A stretch of 64,000 nt of DNA from Lewinella sp. IMCC34183. Lineage in GTDB: Bacteria; Bacteroidota; Bacteroidia; Chitinophagales; Saprospiraceae. The first letter of the stretch is position 1. Every line of letters begins with the position of its first letter. The translations under genes were made by a program, and so were the position numbers. Shown one piece after another: positions 18,102 to 26,025 of this stretch. The notes under the pieces were generated by a model. The model saw nothing but the letters and a program-made list of their open reading frames with translations, did no database searches and was not told the DNA's origin. The DNA lies in contig NZ_QMEM01000004.1 in NCBI RefSeq assembly GCF_003390915.1, positions 310,001-374,000 on the forward strand, read 5' to 3'.

Positions 18102-18617
18102 TCAGCAGCCCTGCTCCCCGAGTACCGATATCCGGACGGTCTTGCCCGACCGCTTTTCCCGTACGATCACGGTCCCGGAAATTTCCCACAGCTCGCTGTC
18201 TACCTGGTTTTCGCGGGTAAAGGTGGTGGTCACTTCGTAGTCGTCGTTAGCGTGTACGTAAGTATTCGGACGTCCCTCCGTACCGGCTTCCTCACTTTCT
18301 ACCTCCAGAGACTGCAAGCGACCGCCGAAGCGGCCCTCGGCCGGCCCCTCGGCGTAATTGAAGCCGTAGACGTAACGGCCCGATTCCCCGTCTTCCGGCC
18401 ACAGCAGTACGGTACAGCCTTCCACCTCGCGGAAGTCGGACAGCTCCAGTAGCGTGTACGACTCTCCCCCGGCGGCCGGCGGCGGCGGCGGCGGTTGTAC
18501 ACCCGGAGCCGGAGCGACGGTATGGTCCGCCGTGCCCGAACCAGCGGTCTGGACTTCATCCGCCCCACCGCAGGCGAGAAGCAGGCTGAAAAGTGGAAGG
18601 AGCAACCAGTTTTTCAT
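18102..18617 (-). CDS. Lipoprotein of unknown function
   Basis: This 171-residue protein has a lipoprotein signal peptide with lipobox LLLAC (Cys near 16). A low-complexity linker with a run of six prolines near 42-47 is followed by a compact domain of about 110 residues rich in beta-strand patterning, ending in a Cys. Two Cys in the mature domain could form a disulfide. No family is recognised. Its ATG overlaps the stop of the flavin reductase-like gene (ATGA-type overlap at 18614-18617), so the two are probably co-transcribed. Confidence 0.65.
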   Translation of the reverse strand: MKNWLLLPLFSLLLACGGADEVQTAGSGTADHTVAPAPGVQPPPPPPAAGGESYTLLELSDFREVEGCTVLLWPEDGESGRYVYGFNYAEGPAEGRFGGRLQSLEVESEEAGTEGRPNTYVHANDDYEVTTTFTRENQVDSELWEISGTVIVREKRSGKTVRISVLGEQGC

Positions 18618-19237
18618 GGGTTCTGGGTATTAGGACGGGCGTACCCGAGTTGGGTAGGTTTTCCTACCGGATAGTAGGTATCGAGTCCCGCGCAAGTGAG
18701 GGTATCCAGGCGAAGGTGGTCGACGTGACCGGAATCGGCCACGCAGTCGTCGGGCACGAAGATCTCCCGCACCCGGCCGACCAGGAAAATGGTCCCGTTG
18801 GCCGCGATGGCATGCTCCTCCTCCAGGGTAAGTCCGATGCGTACCGGGCTTTCCTGCACATAGGGGGCGGTGCAGGCTTCACTGTACAGGGGAGTAAGTC
18901 CGGTAGCGCCGAATTCAGACGTACCGATCGCGTAGTTGGCGCTGGTCTGGTGGCCCGCCTCCAGGAAGTCCGGGTGCAGGGTATTCAGCGTGAACCACTC
19001 GTTGGCAAGGATGTGGTGGTACGTATGGCGGGGCACCGTGAGCGGCCGCATGATGAAGCCCAGCAGCGGCGGGCTGGCCCCCACGTGCACTACCGAACTG
19101 AAGACGGCCAGGTTCTCCGTCCCCCGATACCCCTTGGTACCGATCAGGTGCACGCCACGGGGACCGGGCAGGGTATTGAGCAGGTCGCGGCGGTAGGCGG
19201 CCGGGCGGGCCATGATGTCTTCGAGTGTCAGGTGCAT
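18614..19237 (-). CDS. Flavin reductase-like (split-barrel FMN-binding) protein
   Basis: This 207-residue cytoplasmic protein has the split-barrel flavin-binding pattern of the flavin reductase/DIM6-NTAB group: NLAVFSSVVHVGASPPLLGF in the FMN-binding strand-loop-strand, then a RHTYHHIL helix, and a late strand GTIFLVGRVREIFVP. Members bind FMN and either reduce free flavin for a partner monooxygenase or act as redox enzymes. No partner oxygenase is encoded nearby. It is probably co-transcribed with the downstream lipoprotein through a 4-base overlap. Its upstream side carries three hairpin repeats. Confidence 0.8.
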   Translation of the reverse strand: MHLTLEDIMARPAAYRRDLLNTLPGPRGVHLIGTKGYRGTENLAVFSSVVHVGASPPLLGFIMRPLTVPRHTYHHILANEWFTLNTLHPDFLEAGHQTSANYAIGTSEFGATGLTPLYSEACTAPYVQESPVRIGLTLEEEHAIAANGTIFLVGRVREIFVPDDCVADSGHVDHLRLDTLTCAGLDTYYPVGKPTQLGYARPNTQNP

Positions 19238-19245
19238 AGTAGAAT

Positions 19246-19311
19246 GCGGCCTCCGGCCGCGGAAGTAAAATGCAGCCTCCGGCTGCGGAGTTCAAAGCAG
19301 CCTCCGGCTGC
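19246..19311. repeat. Hairpin repeat cluster 1 (three 15-bp units)
   Basis: Three 6-3-6 palindromes lie at 19246-19260 (GCGGCC-TCC-GGCCGC), 19272-19286 and 19297-19311 (both GCAGCC-TCC-GGCTGC), spaced 25-26 bases apart. They fill the space between the flavin reductase-like gene and the first SDR gene. Change at stem position 3 is matched on the other side, so pairing is conserved. Confidence 0.85.
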
Positions 19312-19317
19312 GCCACC

Positions 19318-20142
19318 CTATCGATACCGCTTAGTAAAGAAATTATCCTGCCAGCGCCGGGGCATGAGCCGCACCAGCCTGGCCAGCCAGCGCTTGTTCA
19401 TGATCAGTTCGTGGGGGCGGGGCCGCTCGTCGGTCAGGGCGCGGTGGATGGCCGCGGCAACCTGCTCGGGTTCCACGCCGTTGCGCTCGGCGGCCTTAGT
19501 GTAGGGGTCGAGCTGGGGGATCAGGTGGCTATAGCGGTTGCCTTCGAAACCGGAGGTCTGGGTGCTGCCTTTCGACCAGATGGGTGTTTTAGTGGGGCCG
19601 GGGGCCACGCTGACTACGTCGATGCCGAAGGGCAGGAGCTCGCGCCGGAGTCCGTCGGTCAGGGCCTCCACCGCGAATTTGGAGGCGGAGTAGAAGGTCA
19701 TATACGGCGAGGTGAGGTAGCCGCTCACGCTACTTACGTTGACGATGCGGGGTTCGTGACCGGCTTCCTTGGCGGCGTGCAGCAGGGGCAGCGCTTCCTG
19801 GCACATGGCGATCAGGCCGAAGACGTTCACCTCGAACTGCCGGCGGTACTCGGCTTCCAGGGTGGTCTCCACGGGGCCGGGGACCGCCACGCCGGCGTTA
19901 TTGACCACGCCGAGGAGGGGGCGGCCCGCGGCGCCGATGTCCGCTACGGCGGCGGCCATCGCCGCGCGGTCGCGCACGTCGAAGGTGAGGGTGGTGAAGG
20001 AGGGGTTATCGGCCAGTTCGGGCGGGGCATCGCCGCCGCGTACGCTGCCGTAAACGTGGAAGCCCCGTTGCAGGAGATGGGCGGCGGTAACGCGGCCGAT
20101 GCCGGAGGATACGCCGGTGATTAGGATACTGGGTGGGGTCAT
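19318..20142 (-). CDS. Short-chain dehydrogenase/reductase (SDR) A
   Basis: This 274-residue classical SDR has the NAD(P) glycine motif GVSSGIG at about 10-16, the structural NNAG motif (VVNNAGVAVPG), the catalytic Ser in VSSVSGY, and the YxxxK pair in YSASK. The loop GSVRG after the second strand suggests NADP preference. It closely resembles the product at 20282-21118 along its whole length, so the two are tandem paralogues. The substrate is unknown; the C-terminal region (LIMNKRWLARLVRLMPRRWQD) is hydrophobic-basic, as in membrane-associated lipid or sterol SDRs. Hairpin clusters lie on both sides. Confidence 0.92.
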   Translation of the reverse strand: MTPPSILITGVSSGIGRVTAAHLLQRGFHVYGSVRGGDAPPELADNPSFTTLTFDVRDRAAMAAAVADIGAAGRPLLGVVNNAGVAVPGPVETTLEAEYRRQFEVNVFGLIAMCQEALPLLHAAKEAGHEPRIVNVSSVSGYLTSPYMTFYSASKFAVEALTDGLRRELLPFGIDVVSVAPGPTKTPIWSKGSTQTSGFEGNRYSHLIPQLDPYTKAAERNGVEPEQVAAAIHRALTDERPRPHELIMNKRWLARLVRLMPRRWQDNFFTKRYR

Positions 20143-20158
20143 TACGCTTTGGGAATTC

Positions 20159-20275
20159 GCGCTTGGAAAGCGCTTCTTACTTCGCTGCCGGAGGCAGCAT
20201 TTTACTATCGCTGCCGGAGGCAGCGTTTTACTGGCGCGGCCGGAGGCCGCATCGGACTGCGCGGTCGGAGACCGC
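20159..20275. repeat. Hairpin repeat cluster 2 (five 15-bp units)
   Basis: Five 6-3-6 palindromes lie at 20159-20173 (GCGCTT-GGA-AAGCGC), 20184-20198 and 20210-20224 (GCTGCC-GGA-GGCAGC), 20236-20250 (GCGGCC-GGA-GGCCGC) and 20261-20275 (GCGGTC-GGA-GACCGC). The loop is GGA, the reverse complement of cluster 1, so this cluster is inverted relative to its neighbours. All stem changes are compensated. It lies between the two SDR paralogues. Confidence 0.88.
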
Positions 20276-20281
20276 GTTGTA

Positions 20282-21118
20282 CTAGTAGCGGCGGTTTTCG
20301 GCTAGGCGCTTGACAAAGAAGCGATCCTGGAAGCGCTTGGGCGTGAGCTTCAGCAACTTGGCCATCCAGCCCTTCTTCATGACGAGGACGGCGGGTTGGG
20401 GGTCCTTGGCGGTGAGGGCCTCGTAGATGGCGGCGGCCACTACCTCCGGCTCCACGCCGTCGGCCTCGGCGGCCTCCGTGTAGGGGTCGAGCTTGTCGAG
20501 CATCTCGCTGTAGCGGTTGTTTTGAAAAGCTTCCTTCTGCTCGCGGCCCTTCTTCCAGATGGGTGTCTTGACGGGGCCCGGTGCCACGCTGATCACGTCG
20601 ATGCCGAAGGGCAGTAACTCGCGGCGTAGGCCGTCGGTAAGGGCCTCCACGGCAAACTTGGAAGCGGAATAGATGGTGGTGAAGGGCGAGGTCAGGTAGC
20701 CCGATACGCTGCCAATATTCACGATACGGGGCTCAAAGCCGGCCTCCTTCGTGGCGTGCAGCAGCGGCAGGGCCTCCTGGCACACGGCTACCAGTCCGAA
20801 GACGTTGACTTCGAACTGCCGGCGGTACTCCACCTCGCTGACGGTCTCCACCGGCCCGGTGATGGCCACCCCGGCGTTGTTGACGAGCCCGACCAGCCGG
20901 TTGCCGTCGGCGAGGATGCGTTGGATACCGGCGCGGATAGCGTCGCGGTCGCGGACATCGAACTGCAAAGCCGTGAAACCCGGCTTTTCCGCGAGTTCCC
21001 CCGCACCCGCGTCCCCGCGCACGGAACCGTACACGTGAAAGCCACGATCGAGCAGGTACTTGGCCGTGGTGAGGCCGATGCCGGAGGAAACGCCGGTAAC
21101 TAGGATGGAATCTTGCAT
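20282..21118 (-). CDS. Short-chain dehydrogenase/reductase (SDR) B, paralogue of A
   Basis: This 278-residue classical SDR has GVSSGIG at about 8-14, NNAG (LVNNAGVAITG), Ser in IGSVSGY, and YSASK. It aligns end to end with the SDR at 19318-20142, with the same C-terminal basic-hydrophobic tail (VLVMKKGWMAKLLKLTPKRFQD). The pair probably arose by tandem duplication with the hairpin clusters between and around them. The reaction would be NAD(P)-linked oxidation or reduction of an alcohol or ketone; the substrate is not evident. Confidence 0.92.
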   Translation of the reverse strand: MQDSILVTGVSSGIGLTTAKYLLDRGFHVYGSVRGDAGAGELAEKPGFTALQFDVRDRDAIRAGIQRILADGNRLVGLVNNAGVAITGPVETVSEVEYRRQFEVNVFGLVAVCQEALPLLHATKEAGFEPRIVNIGSVSGYLTSPFTTIYSASKFAVEALTDGLRRELLPFGIDVISVAPGPVKTPIWKKGREQKEAFQNNRYSEMLDKLDPYTEAAEADGVEPEVVAAAIYEALTAKDPQPAVLVMKKGWMAKLLKLTPKRFQDRFFVKRLAENRRY

Positions 21119-21135
21119 AGGTATGGGCGTACAAT

Positions 21136-21200
21136 GCGGCTTCCGGCCGCGGAGTTAGACGCGGTTTCAGACCGCGGAGTCAGATGCGGCTTCCGGCCGC
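21136..21200. repeat. Hairpin repeat cluster 3 (three 15-bp units)
   Basis: Palindromes lie at 21136-21150 and 21186-21200 (GCGGCT-TCC-GGCCGC) and at 21161-21175 (GCGGTT-TCA-GACCGC), 25 bases apart. The innermost pair is T-G, a wobble that would pair only when the plus strand is transcribed. The orientation matches cluster 1 and is opposite to cluster 2. Confidence 0.8.
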
Positions 21201-21262
21201 GCCGGGGGACAAAACTACTTGAAATCGACGGAGCGCCGCGAAGGCCGCCAGCGGTTGAACGG

Positions 21263-22648
21263 TCAGCTTACCGAGATCTCCATCAGGTAGGAACACAGCA
21301 GCGCGCCGTAGGTGCCCAGGGCGTAGCCGATCACCGCCATGATGGCACCGACGGGCGCGAGAACGGGATTGAAGGCGCTGGCCACGACCGGCGCGCTGGC
21401 CGCGCCGCCTACGTTGGCCTGGCTGCCAACGGCTACGTAGAAGAAGGGCGCCTTGATGATCCAGGCGGTCACGAGCAGCACGGTGATGTGCACCAGCATC
21501 CAGATGAGGCCGACGGCGAAGAGCCCCAGGTTATCGAGCACGTCGCCGATGTTCATCTGCATGCCGATGGTGGTCACCAGGATGTAGATGAATACGCCGC
21601 CCCACCGGCTGGCGCCCACGCCCTCCAGCCGCCGCGCCCCGGTGAAGCTGAGCAGAAAACCGACCGTCGTAGCCAGCACCACCATCCAGAAGAAGCCGCT
21701 GGTGAGGGTATTCAGGCGGAGGGCCTCCAGCGCCTCCTCGAACTGCCCGAAGAAAGGGGCCAGCAGGTCCGCCCCGAGGTGGGCCACCGCCACGCCCCCG
21801 AAGGCGACGCCGATGAGCTTGTAGGTGTCGACGCTGGTGGGAATGCGACGGACCTCCTCGGCGTAGTCCTCCATCTTTTTGACGAGCTGGTCGATGGCGC
21901 GGTTGTCCGCCCCGACGAAGCGGTCGATCCGCCTGGCCCGCCCGGCCCCGAAAAGCAGGAACGCCAGCCAGATGTTGGCCACGAGCACGTCGACCACGAT
22001 CATCTGCCCGAAGATGCCCGGCGGCACCTCGTTGATGATCTGCATGGCCGCCTGGTTGGCCCCGCCGCCGATCCAGGAGCCGGCGATGGTACTCAGCCCC
22101 CGCCAGAGCAGGTCGGGATCCAGGTCGATGAGGCCGGGGAAGAAGTTGGTGACGACCAGCAGCGCGATCGGGCCGCCAAGCACGATGCCCAGCGTCGCCG
22201 CCAGGAACATCACAATGGCCCGGTAGCCGAGATTGATAATGCCCGGAATGTCGATGTTGAGGCAGAGCAGGATGAGGCTGGCCGGCAGCAGGTAGCGGCT
22301 CGCCATGAAGTACAGTGCACTGTGCCCGGTATAGCCGGCAAAGTCGGCGGGGTCGAGCCCCTGTGCTTCGATGTAGCGGTTGATCTCCCCGAACGACAGC
22401 CCCTCCGGCAGCGTCACCCCCTGCCGGGCCAGCGCGTCAATCACGTCGTAGTCGTACCAGTCGTAGGCGATGATGCCCAGCGGCCAGTTCAGCAGCGCCG
22501 GCAGGAAGTAGCACAGCAACAGGGCCGGCACGTAGGTGTAGAAGGTCTTCCAGAACGGTCGCTCGCTGTTGGCCGTGGTGAATACCCCGGCGAGGATGAC
22601 CATGAGGAGGCCGAAGACTACTGCGTCGTTGGTGATGAGTGGTTCCAA
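21263..22648 (-). CDS. DUF819 family membrane protein
   Basis: This 461-residue polytopic protein has about ten to twelve hydrophobic helices and starts at TTG (22646-22648). Family features visible include SWIGGGANQAAM in the middle and VGSQANVGGAASAPVVASAFNP near the C-terminus. Both resemble the discontinuous substrate-binding loops of bacterial CPA/BART-like secondary carriers. The function of DUF819 proteins is not settled; a transporter role is the common inference. A repeat element with a 13-bp perfect inverted repeat lies just upstream. Confidence 0.88.
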   Translation of the reverse strand: MEPLITNDAVVFGLLMVILAGVFTTANSERPFWKTFYTYVPALLLCYFLPALLNWPLGIIAYDWYDYDVIDALARQGVTLPEGLSFGEINRYIEAQGLDPADFAGYTGHSALYFMASRYLLPASLILLCLNIDIPGIINLGYRAIVMFLAATLGIVLGGPIALLVVTNFFPGLIDLDPDLLWRGLSTIAGSWIGGGANQAAMQIINEVPPGIFGQMIVVDVLVANIWLAFLLFGAGRARRIDRFVGADNRAIDQLVKKMEDYAEEVRRIPTSVDTYKLIGVAFGGVAVAHLGADLLAPFFGQFEEALEALRLNTLTSGFFWMVVLATTVGFLLSFTGARRLEGVGASRWGGVFIYILVTTIGMQMNIGDVLDNLGLFAVGLIWMLVHITVLLVTAWIIKAPFFYVAVGSQANVGGAASAPVVASAFNPVLAPVGAIMAVIGYALGTYGALLCSYLMEISVS

Positions 22649-22678
22649 GGGAAGGAGTTGTTGCGTTGGCGCGTTACT

Positions 22679-22741
22679 GAATTACTGCGTTTGCGCGCAC
22701 TGCCTGCGGGCTAACGCGGTAATGCACCAACGCAGTAATTC
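22679..22741. repeat. 13-bp perfect inverted repeat, second copy of the ATTACTGCGTT element
   Basis: GAATTACTGCGTT at 22679-22691 pairs with AACGCAGTAATTC at 22729-22741, with a 37-base loop holding a third imperfect copy (AACGCGGTAAT). A GCGTTGGCGCGTT run precedes it. It shares its stem core with the element at 4577-4645 and lies between the DUF819 and NAD synthetase genes. Confidence 0.75.
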
Positions 22742-22742
22742 A

Positions 22743-24383
22743 CTAACTAAGGTACTTGGCCACGATAGGAAACCGCCTACCCATCCCAAATGCCTTACGG
22801 CTCACCCGCAGCACGGGGGCCGTCTGGTGACGCTTGAATTCGTTGATGTTGACGAGGCGAAGGGCCTTCTGGACGAGCAGCGGGTCGGCACCGGCCTCGA
22901 TGATGTCCTGGGGGCTTTGGTGGAGCTCGATGTACTGGTAGAGGACGGCGTCGAGCTCGGGGTACGGGGGCAGGCTGTCGCTGTCGAGTTGGTCGGGGCG
23001 GAGCTCGGCGCTGGGGGGCTTGGTGATGATGTTGTCGGGAATGACCTCGCCGTCCTTGTTGATGAACTTGGCGAGCTCGTAGCACTCGGTCTTGTAGACG
23101 TCGCCGATGACGCTGAGGCCGCCGCACATGTCGCCGTAGAGGGTGCCGTAGCCGACGGCCATCTCGCTTTTGTTGCTGGTGTTGAGGAGGATGTTCCCAA
23201 ATTTATTGCTGAAGGCCATGAGGATCATGCCCCGGATGCGGGCCTGGAGGTTTTCCTCGGTCAGGCCCTCCTGGGTACCGAAGAAGTGGGGCTTCAACAG
23301 GTCCATGTAGGTGTGGTAGACGCTCTCGATCGGTACGATCTCGTACTGGCTGCCGAGGTTCTGGGCCAGTTGGCGGGCGTCGTTGACGCTGTGGTCGCTG
23401 CTGTGCTGGCTGGGCATGAGGACGCAGCGGACGTTGTCGGCCCCCAGGGCGCGGGCGGCCAGCACGGCCACCAGGGCCGAGTCGATGCCCCCGCTGAGAC
23501 CGAGGATCGCCCGCTTGAAGCCGAGCTTACCGAAGTACTGCTTAATGCCCATGACCAGCCCGTCGTGGATGAGCGTCATCTTGTCGCGTTGCCGCTCGCC
23601 GCTCAGGTCTTCTCCTCCGGCTACCTCCTCGGTGTTGTAGACGCGGAGGCACTCTTCGAAGTAGGGCATCTCGTCGACGACCTCCCCGCGCCCATTTAGT
23701 ACCAGGGAGCCACCGTCGAAAAGCACTTCCGTCTGGGCACCCACGTGGTTGACGTAGTACATCGGCAGGTCGTATAGCTCGGTGTTGGCCCGCAGTACCT
23801 GTACGCGTTCTTCGGCGTGATCGTAGGCGAAGGGCGAAGCCGAAATGTTGATGATGAAGTCCGGCTGGTGCTCCAGCATCAGGTCCATCGGGTTGATCTT
23901 GTACAGCGGGTTCTCGTTGCCGACGTTCCAGCTGTCCTCGCAGACGATCATGGCGATGGTCTTGTCCTGATAGCGCACCACGTTCCACTCGGCGGCGGGT
24001 TCGAAGTAGCGGTATTCGTCGAAGATGTCGTAGGTCGGCAGCAGGGTCTTGTGCTGCACTTGCTGGATGCGTCCGTTGGCCAGGAAGTAAGCGCTGTTGT
24101 ACAGGTCCTTGCCCTCGACCACCGGATTCTTGGTCGGCGATCCCACCACGATGGCGATGCCGTCGGCGGCCCGGGCCAATTCTTCCACTACCAGGTTGGC
24201 CTGGTCGATGAAGTCGTCAAATTCCAGGAAGTCGCGCGGCGGATAGCCCACCGTGGCCAGCTCCGGGAACACCACGATGTCGGCCCCCTGCCGTTTGGCC
24301 CGCTCGGTATACTCGAGCATCTTCTTCAGGTTGGCGTCGAAGTTGCCTACGTGGACGTTGATCTGGGCGAGGGCTATGTTCAT
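22743..24383 (-). CDS. nadE: Glutamine-dependent NAD(+) synthetase
   Basis: The start chosen is ATG 24381-24383, giving 546 residues (MNIALAQINVHVGNF). The N-terminal nitrilase-type glutaminase domain shows the Glu-Lys-Cys triad: Glu in VFPELATVGYPP near 44, Lys in HKTLLPT near 111, and Cys in IVCEDSW near 147. The C-terminal synthetase domain has the PP-loop LGLSGGIDSAL near 293-303 and a second-half SNKSEMAVGYGTLYGD motif. It converts deamido-NAD to NAD using ammonia channelled from glutamine. A TATATTTG element at 24404-24411 (minus strand) is an exact -7 box for this gene. Confidence 0.96.
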   Translation of the reverse strand: MNIALAQINVHVGNFDANLKKMLEYTERAKRQGADIVVFPELATVGYPPRDFLEFDDFIDQANLVVEELARAADGIAIVVGSPTKNPVVEGKDLYNSAYFLANGRIQQVQHKTLLPTYDIFDEYRYFEPAAEWNVVRYQDKTIAMIVCEDSWNVGNENPLYKINPMDLMLEHQPDFIINISASPFAYDHAEERVQVLRANTELYDLPMYYVNHVGAQTEVLFDGGSLVLNGRGEVVDEMPYFEECLRVYNTEEVAGGEDLSGERQRDKMTLIHDGLVMGIKQYFGKLGFKRAILGLSGGIDSALVAVLAARALGADNVRCVLMPSQHSSDHSVNDARQLAQNLGSQYEIVPIESVYHTYMDLLKPHFFGTQEGLTEENLQARIRGMILMAFSNKFGNILLNTSNKSEMAVGYGTLYGDMCGGLSVIGDVYKTECYELAKFINKDGEVIPDNIITKPPSAELRPDQLDSDSLPPYPELDAVLYQYIELHQSPQDIIEAGADPLLVQKALRLVNINEFKRHQTAPVLRVSRKAFGMGRRFPIVAKYLS

Positions 24384-24403
24384 GGGGGAAAGGTAGTAAG
24401 CCC

Positions 24404-24411
24404 CAAATATA
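24404..24411 (-). promoter_or_regulatory. Candidate -7 promoter element for the NAD synthetase gene
   Basis: The minus strand reads TATATTTG, an exact match to the Bacteroidota -7 consensus TAnnTTTG, 20 bases before the ATG. No good TTG -33 box is visible at the expected distance. Confidence 0.45.
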
Positions 24412-24414
24412 CCC

Positions 24415-25821
24415 TTACTCCTCCCGTACGGCTTCGATCTCCTGCCCACCCTGGTACAGCATGACGCTCGTCACCTTTCCCGCAGCGTTCCGCTGAAACT
24501 GCAATTCCGCCGCGATCTTCAGCAACATGTACCGATCCGCGGTGGAATGCTTACCGATCTCGAAGGCGGGCTGCCCCGTAGCCTGGGTCATAAACCTGCC
24601 ATCTTCCGCCAGGAAAAAGGTCAGCTTGAAGGCCGGAGATACCGCGTAGACGCCCTCCAGTTCCTTTACCGCGGCCGGGTCGACGGTCCCGGCCCGGGTG
24701 GGAGCAAGCGACTCCGGTTCGAGGGGCAGACCGTGCAGGGCGCGCAGGGCGTTACGTAAGGGGTTTACCCTTTCGTCGCGCCCGCCGCCGTCGTTCCGCA
24801 GCAGGATCAGGACCCGGTCGCTGTGGGGGAAGCGGTAGATATGGGTGACTACCCCGGGCCAGCCTCCGGAGTGACTGATGGTGTAGCCGTAGTCCGGATG
24901 TTGACCGATACCCTGCCCGAAGCCGTACGTGGTGGTATCCCCCGTGGCGGTAATTCCGGGACGGAATAGGAGTGCGGTATCGAGCAACTCGCCGGCGGCC
25001 AGGGCCCGGTCCCAGCGGTACAGATCGTCCAGTGTAGAATTTACCATGCCATCGCCGTATACGCCATCCAGGGTCCTGACGAATGCGTATTCCTCCAGCG
25101 AATCGGGGATGACGTACCCCTCCCCGTCCCACACGTAACCGGGAACGAAACGGTTTACCGTGCGCTCCGCTTCGTACCGCCGCCGGTATACCTGGCTGTC
25201 TTCCATGCCCAACGGCTCGAAGAGACGCTCCCGCAAGAATTCGTCGAAGGCTCGTCCACTGACCCGCTCGATCAACGACGCCAGGAGCACATAGCCGGTG
25301 TTGCTGTACGCAAATCGTTCGCCGGGACTGAACTCGGCGGCCGGCCGCACATCCCGCAGGTACTCCAGCACGAAGGTGTTGGTTATGAATTCCGGGAGGT
25401 CCTCTAATTCCCCGGCCGCCGCCATGTAGTCAGGCAGTCCTCCGGTGTGATGCACCAAGTGGCGGGTAGTAAGGTCGGGGTACGCGGCCAGCTCCGGCAG
25501 GTACTCCGCTACCGGGGTATCGAGATCGAGTTCGCCGTCGGCGACCAGCAGGGCGACCGCCGCGGCGGTGAACTGCTTGGATACGGAGGCCAGTTCCAGC
25601 ACGGCATCCTCCCGCAGGGGCACTTTCCCGTCAAAGTCCGCGTAGCCGTAACTTCTCCGGAGCAGGATTTGGTCTCCTTCGGCTAGCAGTAGGTTTCCGC
25701 TCAGGTAGCCATCCTCGGCGAGCCGCGCAAATGCCTTGTCCAGGGAATCGATGGCGGAGGATTGCGCGGAGAGGCGGGTCACCAACCCCAACAGGAGCAG
25801 GGTAATAAGTATCTTTTGCAT
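24415..25821 (-). CDS. Serine hydrolase, class C beta-lactamase/penicillin-binding type
   Basis: This 468-residue exported protein has a signal peptide (MQKILITLLLLGLVTRLSAQ). The class C-type fold carries SVSK (nucleophile Ser near 79, Lys three residues on), YSN (AYSNTGY near 170) and an HSGG motif near 316. A C-terminal domain of about 90 residues follows (PAAVKELEGVYAVS...). Such proteins hydrolyse esters or peptides in the periplasm; few are true beta-lactamases, so no resistance role is claimed. The gene ends 31 bases before the NAD synthetase start. Confidence 0.9.
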   Translation of the reverse strand: MQKILITLLLLGLVTRLSAQSSAIDSLDKAFARLAEDGYLSGNLLLAEGDQILLRRSYGYADFDGKVPLREDAVLELASVSKQFTAAAVALLVADGELDLDTPVAEYLPELAAYPDLTTRHLVHHTGGLPDYMAAAGELEDLPEFITNTFVLEYLRDVRPAAEFSPGERFAYSNTGYVLLASLIERVSGRAFDEFLRERLFEPLGMEDSQVYRRRYEAERTVNRFVPGYVWDGEGYVIPDSLEEYAFVRTLDGVYGDGMVNSTLDDLYRWDRALAAGELLDTALLFRPGITATGDTTTYGFGQGIGQHPDYGYTISHSGGWPGVVTHIYRFPHSDRVLILLRNDGGGRDERVNPLRNALRALHGLPLEPESLAPTRAGTVDPAAVKELEGVYAVSPAFKLTFFLAEDGRFMTQATGQPAFEIGKHSTADRYMLLKIAAELQFQRNAAGKVTSVMLYQGGQEIEAVREE

Positions 25822-25953
25822 AGGCTATTTATACGGTAGGGGATGAGCATTGCCTACAAATTAGGCGCGCGTCCACGCACCTGCCTGCTTTATCGACCGA
25901 CGGCGCAAAATCCCCGACACTGCTCCGGGAACGGCGCATGCCGTACCGCCCAT

Positions 25954-25993
25954 AAAAAGAGGTGCCACCGAGCTGAACGCTCCGTGGCACCTC
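25954..25993 (-). terminator. Intrinsic terminator of the arabinan locus
   Basis: On the minus strand, GAGGTGCCAC at one arm (25984-25993) pairs perfectly with GTGGCACCTC at the other (25959-25968) across a 15-base loop, then TTTTT follows at 25954-25958. It lies 33 bases after the last GH51 stop. The 10-bp GC-rich stem plus U-run is a strong Rho-independent terminator. Confidence 0.9.
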
Positions 25994-26025
25994 CGTATTC
26001 TAGGATCCTTCCCCGAATAGATGGC

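Noticed and set aside
24415-25821. Antibiotic-resistance beta-lactamase.
   Set aside because: SxxK, YSN and HSGG motifs also occur in many esterases and peptidases, and the extra C-terminal domain fits those better; no resistance call is justified.
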